Shown piece after piece: positions 51,256 through 59,359 of a stretch of 64,000 nt of DNA. Both the position numbers and the translations under genes were made by a program. The DNA lies in the NCBI RefSeq assembly GCF_019083965.1, contig NZ_JAHRCY010000002.1, forward strand, positions 682,001-746,000, in the 5' to 3' direction. The notes under the pieces were generated by a model. It was not told where the DNA came from, searched no databases, and worked only from the letters and a program-made list of their open reading frames with translations. Numbering within the stretch: position 1 is the first letter of the stretch; the number at the start of each line of letters is the position of its first letter. The DNA comes from Catellatospora tritici. Lineage in GTDB: Bacteria > Actinomycetota > Actinomycetes > Mycobacteriales > Micromonosporaceae.

Positions 51256-52593
51256 TCAGGCAGCGGCGGGCTCCAGCGCGGCCGAAGCAGCGGCCGATTC
51301 GATCACTCTGATGTGGTCGGCGCGACGTTCCCGCGTGCGTGCCGCGAGCAGATGTCCGCCCGCCGCCAGCAGTCCCAGCAGTCCGCACCCGACCCAGTGC
51401 CACGCCCCCAACTGCTGCAGGCTCCAGCCGCCCACGGTCGGCGCGACGAAACCCGCCGCCGGGAAGACCAGGAAGAACACGCCCTGGTACCGGCCCCGCA
51501 GTCGCACCGGGGCCAGCTCGGCGATGATCGAGGCGTTGGGCGGGGCGGCCAGCATCTGCCCGACCGTCCACACCGACGCCGCTGCCAGGTACGTCCACAG
51601 CGGCCCGGCCAGGGCCACCGCCGTGTAGCCGACCGCCAGCAGGGCGAATGCCCCGGCCAGCACGGTCGCGTGCCGCCTACCCCGGATCAGTCGGGGCACG
51701 AACAGCTGCCCGACCACGATCATGGCCCCGCCCAGCGACACCACCGCCCCGTACGCCGCCGGCCGCAGCCCGTCGCCCTCCATCGCCAACTGCAGAATCG
51801 ACTGCCCCTGCACCGTCAACAGCGCCAGCACGAACGTCAGCCCGACGAAGGTCAGGAACACCCGGTCTCGCAGCACCGTTCCCAGCCCGGCCCGCCTGGT
51901 CTCGGCCGCGGCGCTCGCCGTCGTCCCGGCAGGATCGCCGTTGGCGGTCACCAGCTCGGCTTCCGCCGCACCCGCTGACCGAAGATGACGATCATGGGGC
52001 GGCGGCGGAGCGGGGCGGCGCAGGGTCTCCGGAATGAGGCGCCACACCACCAGGGCGGTGGCGGCGGTCATCGCGCCGTCGATGAAGAACAGGGCCACGA
52101 AGCTGGCCTCGGCGATCAGCCCGGCCAGCGACGCCGCGACCGCACCGCCCATGTTGAACGCCCAGAACTGCAGGTTGAACGCGCGCGAGCGGTCCGCCTC
52201 GGGCAGCACGTCCACGATCGCGGCGACCGTGGCCGGGCCGGGCAGCGAGTGGGCCAGGCCGATGCCGCCCGCGAGCAGCGCGATGAGCCAGATCGGCCGG
52301 GCCAGGCCCATGGCCAGCATCAGCACCGAGGCGGTGGTGAGCCCGGCCAGGTACGTGGGCTTGCGGCCCCATCGGTCGGCCAGCACTCCGCCGAGCAGGG
52401 TGCCGACCGCGCCGCCCGCGCCGTACACGCCGGTGACCAGGCCCGCGACGGCCAGGGTGGTGCCCCGGGCGCTGGTCAGGTAGGTCGGCAACAGCAGCAG
52501 GCCGAACGCGCCGAGCCGGTTGACCAGCATCACCGTGAACAGCATCCAGAAGATGCGCGGCAGCCCGCCCACGGTCTGGCGCAGGAAAGTCAT
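51256..52593 (-). CDS. MFS transporter (copy 3 of tandem set)
   Basis: A 445-residue 12-helix major facilitator of the drug-exporter type. Motif A is in LLGGVLADRWGRKPTYLAGL; the start MTFLRQTVGGLPRIFWMLFT matches the two MFS proteins encoded upstream. A hydrophilic loop of about 40 residues divides the halves. It ends in an Ala/Glu-rich cytoplasmic tail. GAGGA lies upstream of the ATG. Substrate unknown. Confidence 0.88.
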   Translation of the reverse strand: MTFLRQTVGGLPRIFWMLFTVMLVNRLGAFGLLLLPTYLTSARGTTLAVAGLVTGVYGAGGAVGTLLGGVLADRWGRKPTYLAGLTTASVLMLAMGLARPIWLIALLAGGIGLAHSLPGPATVAAIVDVLPEADRSRAFNLQFWAFNMGGAVAASLAGLIAEASFVALFFIDGAMTAATALVVWRLIPETLRRPAPPPPHDRHLRSAGAAEAELVTANGDPAGTTASAAAETRRAGLGTVLRDRVFLTFVGLTFVLALLTVQGQSILQLAMEGDGLRPAAYGAVVSLGGAMIVVGQLFVPRLIRGRRHATVLAGAFALLAVGYTAVALAGPLWTYLAAASVWTVGQMLAAPPNASIIAELAPVRLRGRYQGVFFLVFPAAGFVAPTVGGWSLQQLGAWHWVGCGLLGLLAAGGHLLAARTRERRADHIRVIESAAASAALEPAAA

Positions 52594-52600
52594 GGAGTCC

Positions 52601-53848
52601 TCACATCGCCCGCAGCGCGGCGGCCCGCCGTTCCCGGGCCGGTCCGGCCCACAGTTGCGCCCCGGCCGCGACCGCGGCGATCAGCGCGCAGCCCAGCCAC
52701 AGCACCTCGTCGCCGAGATGCTGCTGGACCCAGCCGCCGAGCACCGGGGCGGCGAACCCCGCCACCGACCAGGACAGCGACATCATGCCCTGGTATCGGC
52801 CCCGCATCGCCGCCGGGGACAGCGCCGCGATCAGGGTCGAGTTGGACGGGGAGTTCAGCATCTCGCCGACGGTCCAGATCAGCACCGTGACGGCGTAGAA
52901 CGCGGCCGAGTCGGCGAACGCGGTCAGGCCGAAGCCGAGCCCGATGATGAGGGCGGCGGCGGCGAGCACCCGCGAGCGGTCGTACTGCTTGATCAGTCTC
53001 GGGATGAACAGCTGCCCGGCCACGATCAGGACGCCGTTGAGCGCGATGACCAGGCCATACTGCTGCGGCGGGATGCCGTCGCGGGTCATCGCGATCGGCA
53101 GCGTGGACAGGTGCTGCATGAACACGAACGAGATCAGCACGTTGAGCAGGACGAACCCGATGAAGATCCGGTCCCGCAGCACCGTGCCCAGGCCGGGCTT
53201 CGGCCCTACCGGCGTGTCGGCCGCCACGACCGGGCGGACCCGCTGCGGCTCGCGCACCTTGAGCAGGATCAGCAGGAACGGGGCCAGCGTCGTCGCCGCG
53301 TCCACCATGAAGATCAGCTTGGGGTCGGCCTTGGCGACCAGCCCGGCGACCGTCGCGGCGACCGCGAACCCGACGTTGACCGCCCAGTACGTCAGCGTGA
53401 ACGCCCGCAGCCGGTCCCGCTCGGGCACCACGTCGATCATGAGTGCCTGGAACGCGGGCCGGGCCGACTCGGCGACCAGGCCGAACAGGAACGTCAGCGC
53501 GGCGATCGCGGCGAGCCCCTGGGCGAACGCCAGCGAAACCAGCAGCGCGCACGCGCCCAGGTGCGCCGCGAGCAGGCTCGGGCGGCGCCCGATCCGGTCC
53601 GCCGCGACGCCGCCGATCATCGTGCCGACCGCGCCGCCCGCCGCCCACAGGCCGAGCACCAGGCCCGCCTCGGTCGAGCTGAAGTGCTGCACCGTGGTCA
53701 GGTAGATGGTCAGGTAGACCACCACGAACCCGCCCGCCCGGTTGATCAGCGTGCCGGTCCACAGGTACCAGTAGGTGGCAGGCAACCCACCCGCGGTTTC
53801 ACTGAGCCAACCGCGGATCCCCGCTCGCTCACGCAGCCAGGGCCGCAT
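52601..53848 (-). CDS. MFS transporter (copy 2 of tandem set)
   Basis: A 415-residue 12-helix transporter. GGLPATYWYLWTGTLINRAG and MIGGVAADRIGRRPSLLAAH (motif A) match its neighbours. ATG 53848 overlaps the end of the upstream MFS gene by 20 nt; a longer frame exists but would run through that gene. The gene order and overlap show a single transcript of three paralogues. Confidence 0.87.
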   Translation of the reverse strand: MRPWLRERAGIRGWLSETAGGLPATYWYLWTGTLINRAGGFVVVYLTIYLTTVQHFSSTEAGLVLGLWAAGGAVGTMIGGVAADRIGRRPSLLAAHLGACALLVSLAFAQGLAAIAALTFLFGLVAESARPAFQALMIDVVPERDRLRAFTLTYWAVNVGFAVAATVAGLVAKADPKLIFMVDAATTLAPFLLILLKVREPQRVRPVVAADTPVGPKPGLGTVLRDRIFIGFVLLNVLISFVFMQHLSTLPIAMTRDGIPPQQYGLVIALNGVLIVAGQLFIPRLIKQYDRSRVLAAAALIIGLGFGLTAFADSAAFYAVTVLIWTVGEMLNSPSNSTLIAALSPAAMRGRYQGMMSLSWSVAGFAAPVLGGWVQQHLGDEVLWLGCALIAAVAAGAQLWAGPARERRAAALRAM

Positions 53849-55082
53849 CCGCGCGCACCCCCTCGGCGGGGCGGGCCTGCGCGGCCTGGAGTGCCTGCAC
53901 CCGGCGTTCGCGCGACGGGCCGCTGAGCGCCTGCCCGACCGCGACCACCACGCCGAGCGCCGCGAGCACCAACCACAGGGTCGCGCGCGGGGCGTGGTCG
54001 AGCAGCGCGCCGCCGATGATCGGCGCGACGAAGTTGGCGGCGGTGAAGCCCATCGAGGCCACACCCTGGTATCGCCCGCGCATGGTCGGCCGGGACAGGT
54101 CGGCGATGTAGGTCCCGTTCACCGGCGCGTTGATCATCTCGCCCGCGGTCCACACGACCACGGTCAGCATCAGCAGCGGCACCGTCCCGGCGACGGCCAC
54201 CGCGCCCATACCCAGGCCGACCAGCAGCGCGGCGGCGCTGAGCACCCGGCTGCGGCTGCGCCCGGCCAGCAGGCGCGGCACGAACAGCTGGCCGACCACG
54301 ATCATGATGCCGTTGACGGCGATGACGGTGCCGTAGTCGGTGGCGTCCAGGCCGCGCTGGTGCATCGCGATCGGGATGAGCTTGCAGGCCTCGATGATGA
54401 TCCAGAGACCAAGGTTGAGCAGCACGAACGTCATGAAGACCCGGTCGCGCAGCACCAGCCCGATGCTGCCCTCGGACTTCGGACGGCCGGTAACGGCGGT
54501 GACCGGGGTGGTCTCCGGCACGCGCAGGAAGACGATGGTGGCCATGACCAGCTGGCTGGCGGCGTTCAGCACGAACACGGTCAGGTGCGGGGCGTGCGCG
54601 AGCACCCCGGCGAGCATCGCGGCCGCCGAGAAGCCCAGGTTGATGGCCCAGTAGTTGAGGTTCATACCGCGCATGCGCAGGCTCGGGCCGAGCACGTCGA
54701 CCATCGTCGCGGAGAAGGCGGGGCGGCCCAGGCCGTTCCAGAAGCCGTACACGGTGGCGAGCGCGGCGACGACGACGGGCTGGAAGGACAGGCCGAGGCC
54801 GATCGCGGTGACGGCCAGGGCGATGTTGGACAGCAGCAGCGTCGAGCGACGGCCCCAGCGGTCGGCGAGCACGCCTCCGGCCAGCGAGCCGAGCGCCATG
54901 CCGCCACCGAACAGACCGAGCACGAGACCGGCGAACGAGGCGGTGAAGCCGTAGTCGTACACCATGTGGATCTCGAGGTAGAGCATGACGAAGGCACCCG
55001 TTCGGTTGATCAGGGTGCCGCTCCACAGGTACCAGAAAGTCTTGGGTAGTCCGCCCGCCGTCTGTTGTAGCCAGCCCCGCAC
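53829..55082 (-). CDS. MFS transporter (copy 1 of tandem set)
   Basis: A 417-residue 12-helix transporter. It starts MRGWLQQTAGGLPKTFWYLW and has motif A in LAGGVLADRWGRRSTLLLSN. First gene of the set, with CAGGAG 6 nt before the GTG. The three proteins share start, motif A and the mid-protein tract LGTVLRDRVF or LGLVLRDRVF, so they arose by duplication. No adjacent regulator explains the substrate. Confidence 0.88.
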   Translation of the reverse strand: MRGWLQQTAGGLPKTFWYLWSGTLINRTGAFVMLYLEIHMVYDYGFTASFAGLVLGLFGGGMALGSLAGGVLADRWGRRSTLLLSNIALAVTAIGLGLSFQPVVVAALATVYGFWNGLGRPAFSATMVDVLGPSLRMRGMNLNYWAINLGFSAAAMLAGVLAHAPHLTVFVLNAASQLVMATIVFLRVPETTPVTAVTGRPKSEGSIGLVLRDRVFMTFVLLNLGLWIIIEACKLIPIAMHQRGLDATDYGTVIAVNGIMIVVGQLFVPRLLAGRSRSRVLSAAALLVGLGMGAVAVAGTVPLLMLTVVVWTAGEMINAPVNGTYIADLSRPTMRGRYQGVASMGFTAANFVAPIIGGALLDHAPRATLWLVLAALGVVVAVGQALSGPSRERRVQALQAAQARPAEGVRADAALAA

Positions 55083-55238
55083 GCCGCGCTCCTGTAATGC
55101 TCGCTATGGCCCTCAGTGCCTTACAACCTAGGGGCCCGGCCTGACAGAAGTCACTCGCCTTTCCGCGTGACGGTCACCACGCGGCGCCGCTGGGGCCTGG
55201 TCACAGCCCTTTGACGACCATCAGGGAGGATGCAGGAC

Positions 55239-55985
55239 ATGGTTGGAACACTGGTGCTGCTGCGGCACGGCTACAGCGAATGGAACGCCAAGAACCTCTT
55301 CACCGGTTGGGTCGACGTCGACCTCAACGCCCAGGGTGAGGCGGAGGCGCGCCGCGGCGGAGAGCTGCTCAAGGAGCACGGCCTGCTGCCCGACGTGGTG
55401 CACACCAGCGTGCTGCGCCGCGCGATCCGTACCGCCGAGATCGCCCTGCACACGGCGGACCGGCACTGGATCCCGGTGTCGCGCAGCTGGCGGCTCAACG
55501 AGCGCCACTACGGCGCGCTGCAGGGCAAGGACAAGAAGCAGACCCTCGAGGCGTACGGCGAGGAGCAGTTCATGCTCTGGCGCCGCTCGTACGACACCCC
55601 CCCGCCGCCGATCGCCGACGACGACGAGTTCTCGCAGTTCGCCGACGCGCGCTATGCCGGGCTGCCGGACGAGCTGAAGCCGCGCACCGAGTGCCTCAAG
55701 GACGTGGTCGCGCGGATGCTGCCGTACTGGTACGACGCGATCATCCCGGACCTGCTCGACGGCAAGAACGTGCTGGTCGTGGCGCACGGCAACTCGCTGC
55801 GCGCGCTGGTCAAGCACCTGGACGGGATCTCCGACGAGGCCATCGCCGCCCTCAACATCCCGACCGGCATCCCGCTGCGCTACGACCTGGACGCCAAGCT
55901 GCGCCCGGTCACCCCCGGCGGCACCTACCTCGACCCGGCCGCCGCCGCCGAGGCCGCCGCCGCGGTCGCCAACCAGGGCCGGTAA
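55239..55985 (+). CDS. gpmA: 2,3-bisphosphoglycerate-dependent phosphoglycerate mutase
   Basis: A 248-residue glycolytic enzyme interconverting 3- and 2-phosphoglycerate. The phospho-His motif is [20 protein letters not shown]; the second catalytic His is in [32 protein letters not shown] binds substrate. ATG 55239 is chosen because GGGAGG (55224-55229) is 9 nt upstream; the ATG at 55230 touches that site. The spacer before it has a GTGAC/GTCAC dyad (55168-55178). Confidence 0.95.
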   Translation: MVGTLVLLRHGYSEWNAKNLFTGWVDVDLNAQGEAEARRGGELLKEHGLLPDVVHTSVLRRAIRTAEIALHTADRHWIPVSRSWRLNERHYGALQGKDKKQTLEAYGEEQFMLWRRSYDTPPPPIADDDEFSQFADARYAGLPDELKPRTECLKDVVARMLPYWYDAIIPDLLDGKNVLVVAHGNSLRALVKHLDGISDEAIAALNIPTGIPLRYDLDAKLRPVTPGGTYLDPAAAAEAAAAVANQGR

Positions 55986-56033
55986 CGGACAGCGCCTGTC
56001 TCAAGCGCGCCCACCGAGGACAGCGCCCACAGA

Positions 56034-56150
56034 CCGGCTTCCGTCCGCCGATGGTTGCCGTAAAGGAGCGTGACATCGCGCAGCGATGTAGCGACGCGCG
56101 GCAGCCATCGGCTTCAGGGACGGAAGCCCGCGCCCGCGAAGGCGGGCGCC
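56034..56150. repeat. REP/MITE-like element, intact copy
   Basis: Bases 56034-56133 equal the reverse complement of 40643-40742 without a mismatch. They are followed by the GC-rich unit (GCCCGCGAAGGCGGGCGCC) that is tandemly repeated at 40503-40642. Nested dyads could fold into one long hairpin. It lies 49 nt after gpmA, in a 440-nt gene-free spacer. Confidence 0.9.
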
Positions 56151-56167
56151 AGCAACAATGCCGGCGG

Positions 56168-56212
56168 CCGGCCCGTGCGACGCTCACCCCCGTTAGCGTC
56201 GCCGGCCGGCCG
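56168..56212 (+). terminator. Hairpin downstream of gpmA and the repeat
   Basis: GCGACGCT/AGCGTCGC stem (56177-56184 with 56195-56202) extended by GGCCGGCC arms with a small bulge. Probable terminator for gpmA. The remaining spacer to 56425 holds short words CGAATCTCATTCG and GTAACATTTTGTAAC but no gene. Confidence 0.55.
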
Positions 56213-56425
56213 ACCGGTCTCAGGTGGCGGCCGTCCCCCAACGGCGTGGTGCCACCCATCCCCCGGCGCTTCGCTCGGCGCCACAGCCGAAAATCGATCA
56301 GCTGGGCCATCCCCCGGGTGTTCATCGAGCGATGCGCTTGCCAGAGACGCTACGCGCCTGTTCAGAGCAGCGTCCACCCATTTGCGAATCTCATTCGTAA
56401 CATTTTGTAACTGTCACCTCTACGC

Positions 56426-58129
56426 TTAGCTACCGCCACCCAGCTTCTTGATCAGCTCGATGCGGGTCCGTACGCCGAGCTTGCGGTAGATGCTCGCCAG
56501 GTGCGTCTCCACCGTCCGTTCGCCCAGGAACAGCCCCTCGGCGATCTCCTTGGCGGGCGTCCCGCGCAGCGCCCAGGCCAGCACCTCACGCTCACGCGCG
56601 GTCAGCCCGTCGGGCCCGCCCCGGCGCCCGCCGAACTCGCGCAGCGCCGCGTCGGCGGCCTCGGCGGCGGCCGGGTCGACCACCTCGCCCGCGGCCAGGG
56701 CCTGGGCCGCGGCCGCCGGGTCGGGGGCGCCGCGCAGCACCGCGAGCTCGGCCGCGGCACGCAGGGCGTACCAGCGGACGAAGGCGGGCGGGCGAACTTC
56801 CCGCGAGGACGCGCTGCCCAGGGCGGCGAGCGCCGCCAGCAGCCGGGTGGCACGGGTGCGGTCCCCGGCGGCGACGGCGGCCGCGGCGGCCCGGTCGTAC
56901 GCCCGGGACAGCAGCTCCGGGTCGTGCAGCGCGGCCGCCTCGCGGACCACCTGATCAAGATCTTGGTCGGCGGTCAGCAGCGCCTCGGCGACCGCGCGCG
57001 GGTCGCCGCTCGCGCGGGCCAGGGCCAGCGCGTCCGGGGCTGCCGCGCCCACGTCTGGAAGGGGCCCTTCCACCTCGCAAAGCGATAAGAAGGGGCCCTT
57101 CCTTTCCTCCAGGGCCAGCCGGGCGGCGACCCGCGCGGCGGCCGAGCGCAGCTCGGACGGCACGGTCCCGTCCAGCGGGAGCAGGGCCGCGGCCTGGCGC
57201 AGCGCGTCGAGGCGGACCGGGTCCGCCGGTGCGGGGCGGTCGCCTGCCAGCGCGCCCGTGCTCGCGCGGGGACCCAGGCCGAGCGCCGCCGCGGCGACCA
57301 GGCCCGGGTCACCGGCGCGCAGGCCCAGCCGCAGCGCGCCGAGCAGCGACGCCCGGCCCGCCTCGCGGGCGCTCGGGGCGGTCGCCGCGCGCAGCCGGGC
57401 CGTGCCCCCGGCGGCGAGCAGCCGCCCGGACTGCCCCGGGGCCCAGCCCGCCCGCCCGGCGAACAGGGCGGCCTGGGCCAGGTAGCCCGCGGCCAGGTCG
57501 TGTGCGCCCTCGTCGGCGGCGGCCGCGCCCGCGGCGGCCGAGGCGGCGACCGCGGCGTCGAGGCGTTCGGCGCCGCCCAGCGCGGCGGCCTCGGCGGTGT
57601 GCAGAGCCAGCTCCGGTACGGTAGCCGCCCGCGCCCCACCCAGCGCCCCCAGCCGGATCAGTGCCGCGGCGACCCGCCCGTGCAGCTCGGCTCGCTGCCG
57701 GGTGCCCAGCGCCTCGTAGCAGACCTCGCGGTCCAGGGCCCGGACGAACCCGAAGACCTGCCCGGCCAGCGGTCGCACCAGCCCCGCCTCCTCGGCCTCC
57801 TCCAGCCCGGCCAGCACCTCGACGTCGGGGCAGGCGCCCTCCAGGATGGCCAGGTCGAACTCGCGCCCGATGACCGCGCCCGCGCCCGCCACGGCCCGGC
57901 CGTGCGGACCCAGCCCCGTCAGCGCCTCCCGCACCGCCGCGACCTGCTCCGGCGGCCAGCGCAGCGGGATACGGTGCAGCACGTCGCCGTCCGGGTCGAC
58001 CTGGTCGGCCACGGCCGACAGCAGCGCCCGATCGGCGTCGGTACGCCGGAGCAGCTGCTCGACCAGGCGCGGCGGCACGGGCCGCCCGATACGCTCGGCC
58101 AGCAGCTCCGCGGCCTGCTGGTGGTCCAC
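56426..58129 (-). CDS. LuxR-type regulator lacking an NTPase domain
   Basis: A 567-residue regulator. The C-terminal 60 residues are a LuxR HTH (LTAREREVLAWALRGTPAKE, LGERTVETHLASIYRKLGV). The middle is all-helical, Ala/Leu-rich TPR-like sequence. The N-terminus (DHQQAAELLAERIGRPVPPR) starts at what in MalT/LAL regulators is the lid and winged-helix part after the ATPase. No Walker A or B motif exists in or in front of it, so it is either a natural short form or an old 5' truncation. GTG 58129 is preceded by a very good GAGAGGGGAGG. It is divergent from the NHLP-leader gene and probably controls that locus. Confidence 0.82.
   Translation of the reverse strand: MDHQQAAELLAERIGRPVPPRLVEQLLRRTDADRALLSAVADQVDPDGDVLHRIPLRWPPEQVAAVREALTGLGPHGRAVAGAGAVIGREFDLAILEGACPDVEVLAGLEEAEEAGLVRPLAGQVFGFVRALDREVCYEALGTRQRAELHGRVAAALIRLGALGGARAATVPELALHTAEAAALGGAERLDAAVAASAAAGAAAADEGAHDLAAGYLAQAALFAGRAGWAPGQSGRLLAAGGTARLRAATAPSAREAGRASLLGALRLGLRAGDPGLVAAAALGLGPRASTGALAGDRPAPADPVRLDALRQAAALLPLDGTVPSELRSAAARVAARLALEERKGPFLSLCEVEGPLPDVGAAAPDALALARASGDPRAVAEALLTADQDLDQVVREAAALHDPELLSRAYDRAAAAAVAAGDRTRATRLLAALAALGSASSREVRPPAFVRWYALRAAAELAVLRGAPDPAAAAQALAAGEVVDPAAAEAADAALREFGGRRGGPDGLTAREREVLAWALRGTPAKEIAEGLFLGERTVETHLASIYRKLGVRTRIELIKKLGGGS
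57057..57105. repeat. Palindromic repeat inside the LuxR-type gene
   Basis: Two near-palindromes, GGAAGGGGCCCTTCC (57057-57071) and AAGAAGGGGCCCTTCCTT (57088-57105), separated by CACCTCGCAAAGCGATA. It is translated in frame as part of the LuxR-type protein (EERKGPFLSLCEVEGPLPDV). The composition is unlike the surrounding Ala/Leu codons, suggesting an inserted element that kept the frame. Confidence 0.65.
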
Positions 58130-58272
58130 GACCGCCTCCCCTCTCCGGGCCGGTACGCAGCACCCTCCCGGCAAAGTTACGTACTCGCCGCGATGTGCGC
58201 AGTCCCCTACCGGACCTAGCGTGAAATGCACAACCCCCCGCTCGGGACACGACCGCCGCCCACGCGACGCGC

Positions 58273-58288
58273 CGGGTTCCGGAACCCG
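58273..58288. promoter_or_regulatory. 16-bp palindrome before the NHLP-leader gene
   Basis: CGGGTTCCGGAACCCG, a perfect palindrome ending 2 nt before the GAGGAG ribosome site of the gene at 58303. Candidate operator for the divergent LuxR-type protein or an RNA hairpin. A -10-like TAGCGT is at 58217-58222. Confidence 0.5.
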
Positions 58289-58302
58289 CCGAGGAGTCAG
58301 CA

Positions 58303-59118
58303 ATGTCCCAGTTCCGTGACCTGATCGCACGGATGGCGGTGGACCCCGAGTTCGCTCGGCACGCCCGCGCCAACCCGGAGGCCGTCGCCGCCCAGTACGG
58401 CCTCACGCCCGACGAGACCGAGCAGTTGCGCGGCCTGGCCGACGCGTCCGCCGGGGCCGGACCCACCGCGCTCGGCGCCCGCCTGTCCAAGTCGGGCATC
58501 GGCACCGGCGGCCTGGCCGGGCTGCTCGAGACGCCGCACTTCCAGCTGCCGGACCCGGAGCCGGACCCGATCTCGCCGCCGTTCGACATCCACCTACCGC
58601 AGGGCGTCATCGTCGACCCCGTGCACCCGGATCCCCCGATCGGCCCGCTGTTCCCGATCGGCCCGATCGACATCCATCCGCTCGACCCCGGCGTGATCCA
58701 CCCGGTCGACCCGCCGACGGACGGCGGCGACCCGCTGCCGCCGCCGCTGGTGCACGACGACGGCGACTCCGGCGACCACGGGTCCAGCCACGGCTCGGAC
58801 CATGGCTCCGACCACGGTTCGTCGCACGGCTCGTCGCACGACGCCGGGGCGGCGCCCACACCGCCGCCGCTGCCCGAGCCGGAGCCGGAGCCGGCCGTCG
58901 AGGTCGGGCCGCTGCAGACCGGCGACGCGACCGGCGCGGCGGACCCGGCCGCGGTGCAGCCGGTCGCGGCCGAGCAGGCCGACGGCGGCATCGGCACCAC
59001 CGGCCTGATCCTGGGCGGCGCGGGGCTGGCCGCGGGCGCGCTCGCCGGCGGCATCGCCGGTGCGGTCGCGGGCAAGTCGCTGAACAAGTCCGAAGACGAG
59101 GGTACGGCCGCGGCCTGA
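58303..59118 (+). CDS. NHLP/Os1348-like leader fused to repeat region and glycine-zipper helix
   Basis: A 271-residue protein. Residues 1-46 (MSQFRDLIARMAVDPEFARH ... QYGLTPDETEQLRGL) resemble the Os1348-family NHLP leader peptides of RiPP precursors (MSQxxLIxRxxxDPEFR...YxLTxxExxxL). Residues about 78-155 are Pro/Asp/Ile-rich. About 158-182 is a repeat of GSSHGSDHG type with six or more histidines. A Pro/Glu stretch follows, and about 228-260 is a glycine-zipper hydrophobic helix (TTGLILGGAGLAAGALAGGI). There are no cysteines. It is far longer than a usual precursor, so it may be a secreted or membrane substrate of the protease encoded next rather than a small RiPP. Confidence 0.78.
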   Translation: MSQFRDLIARMAVDPEFARHARANPEAVAAQYGLTPDETEQLRGLADASAGAGPTALGARLSKSGIGTGGLAGLLETPHFQLPDPEPDPISPPFDIHLPQGVIVDPVHPDPPIGPLFPIGPIDIHPLDPGVIHPVDPPTDGGDPLPPPLVHDDGDSGDHGSSHGSDHGSDHGSSHGSSHDAGAAPTPPPLPEPEPEPAVEVGPLQTGDATGAADPAAVQPVAAEQADGGIGTTGLILGGAGLAAGALAGGIAGAVAGKSLNKSEDEGTAAA

Positions 59119-59128
59119 CCCGAAGACC

Positions 59129-59179
59129 CTGCCGGGCGGCGGGGAATGTGTCCCCCGTCGCCTCCCCGCTGCCCGGCAG
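59129..59179 (+). terminator. Hairpin between the NHLP-leader gene and the protease gene
   Basis: Arms CTGCCGGGCGGCGGGGA and TCCCCGCTGCCCGGCAG pair with one G-T wobble over 17 bp. It probably reduces read-through so the leader protein is made in excess. A -10-like TATGAT (59258-59263) may restart transcription for the next three genes. Confidence 0.65.
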
Positions 59180-59359
59180 CAGATCACCAGCCCGGACCGG
59201 CTGATCGGTGAAGGGTCGTAAAGCAGTCAGCCGACCCCGTACACCCGTTCGGCCGCTTATGATCTGGCTCGCCCCCACGAGGGTGGCCCGTCCGGCGCAC
59301 CACCCGCACACGGCTCGCCGGGCACAGGCCGACCTTCGTCGCCCCCGAGAGGCCGAAAG

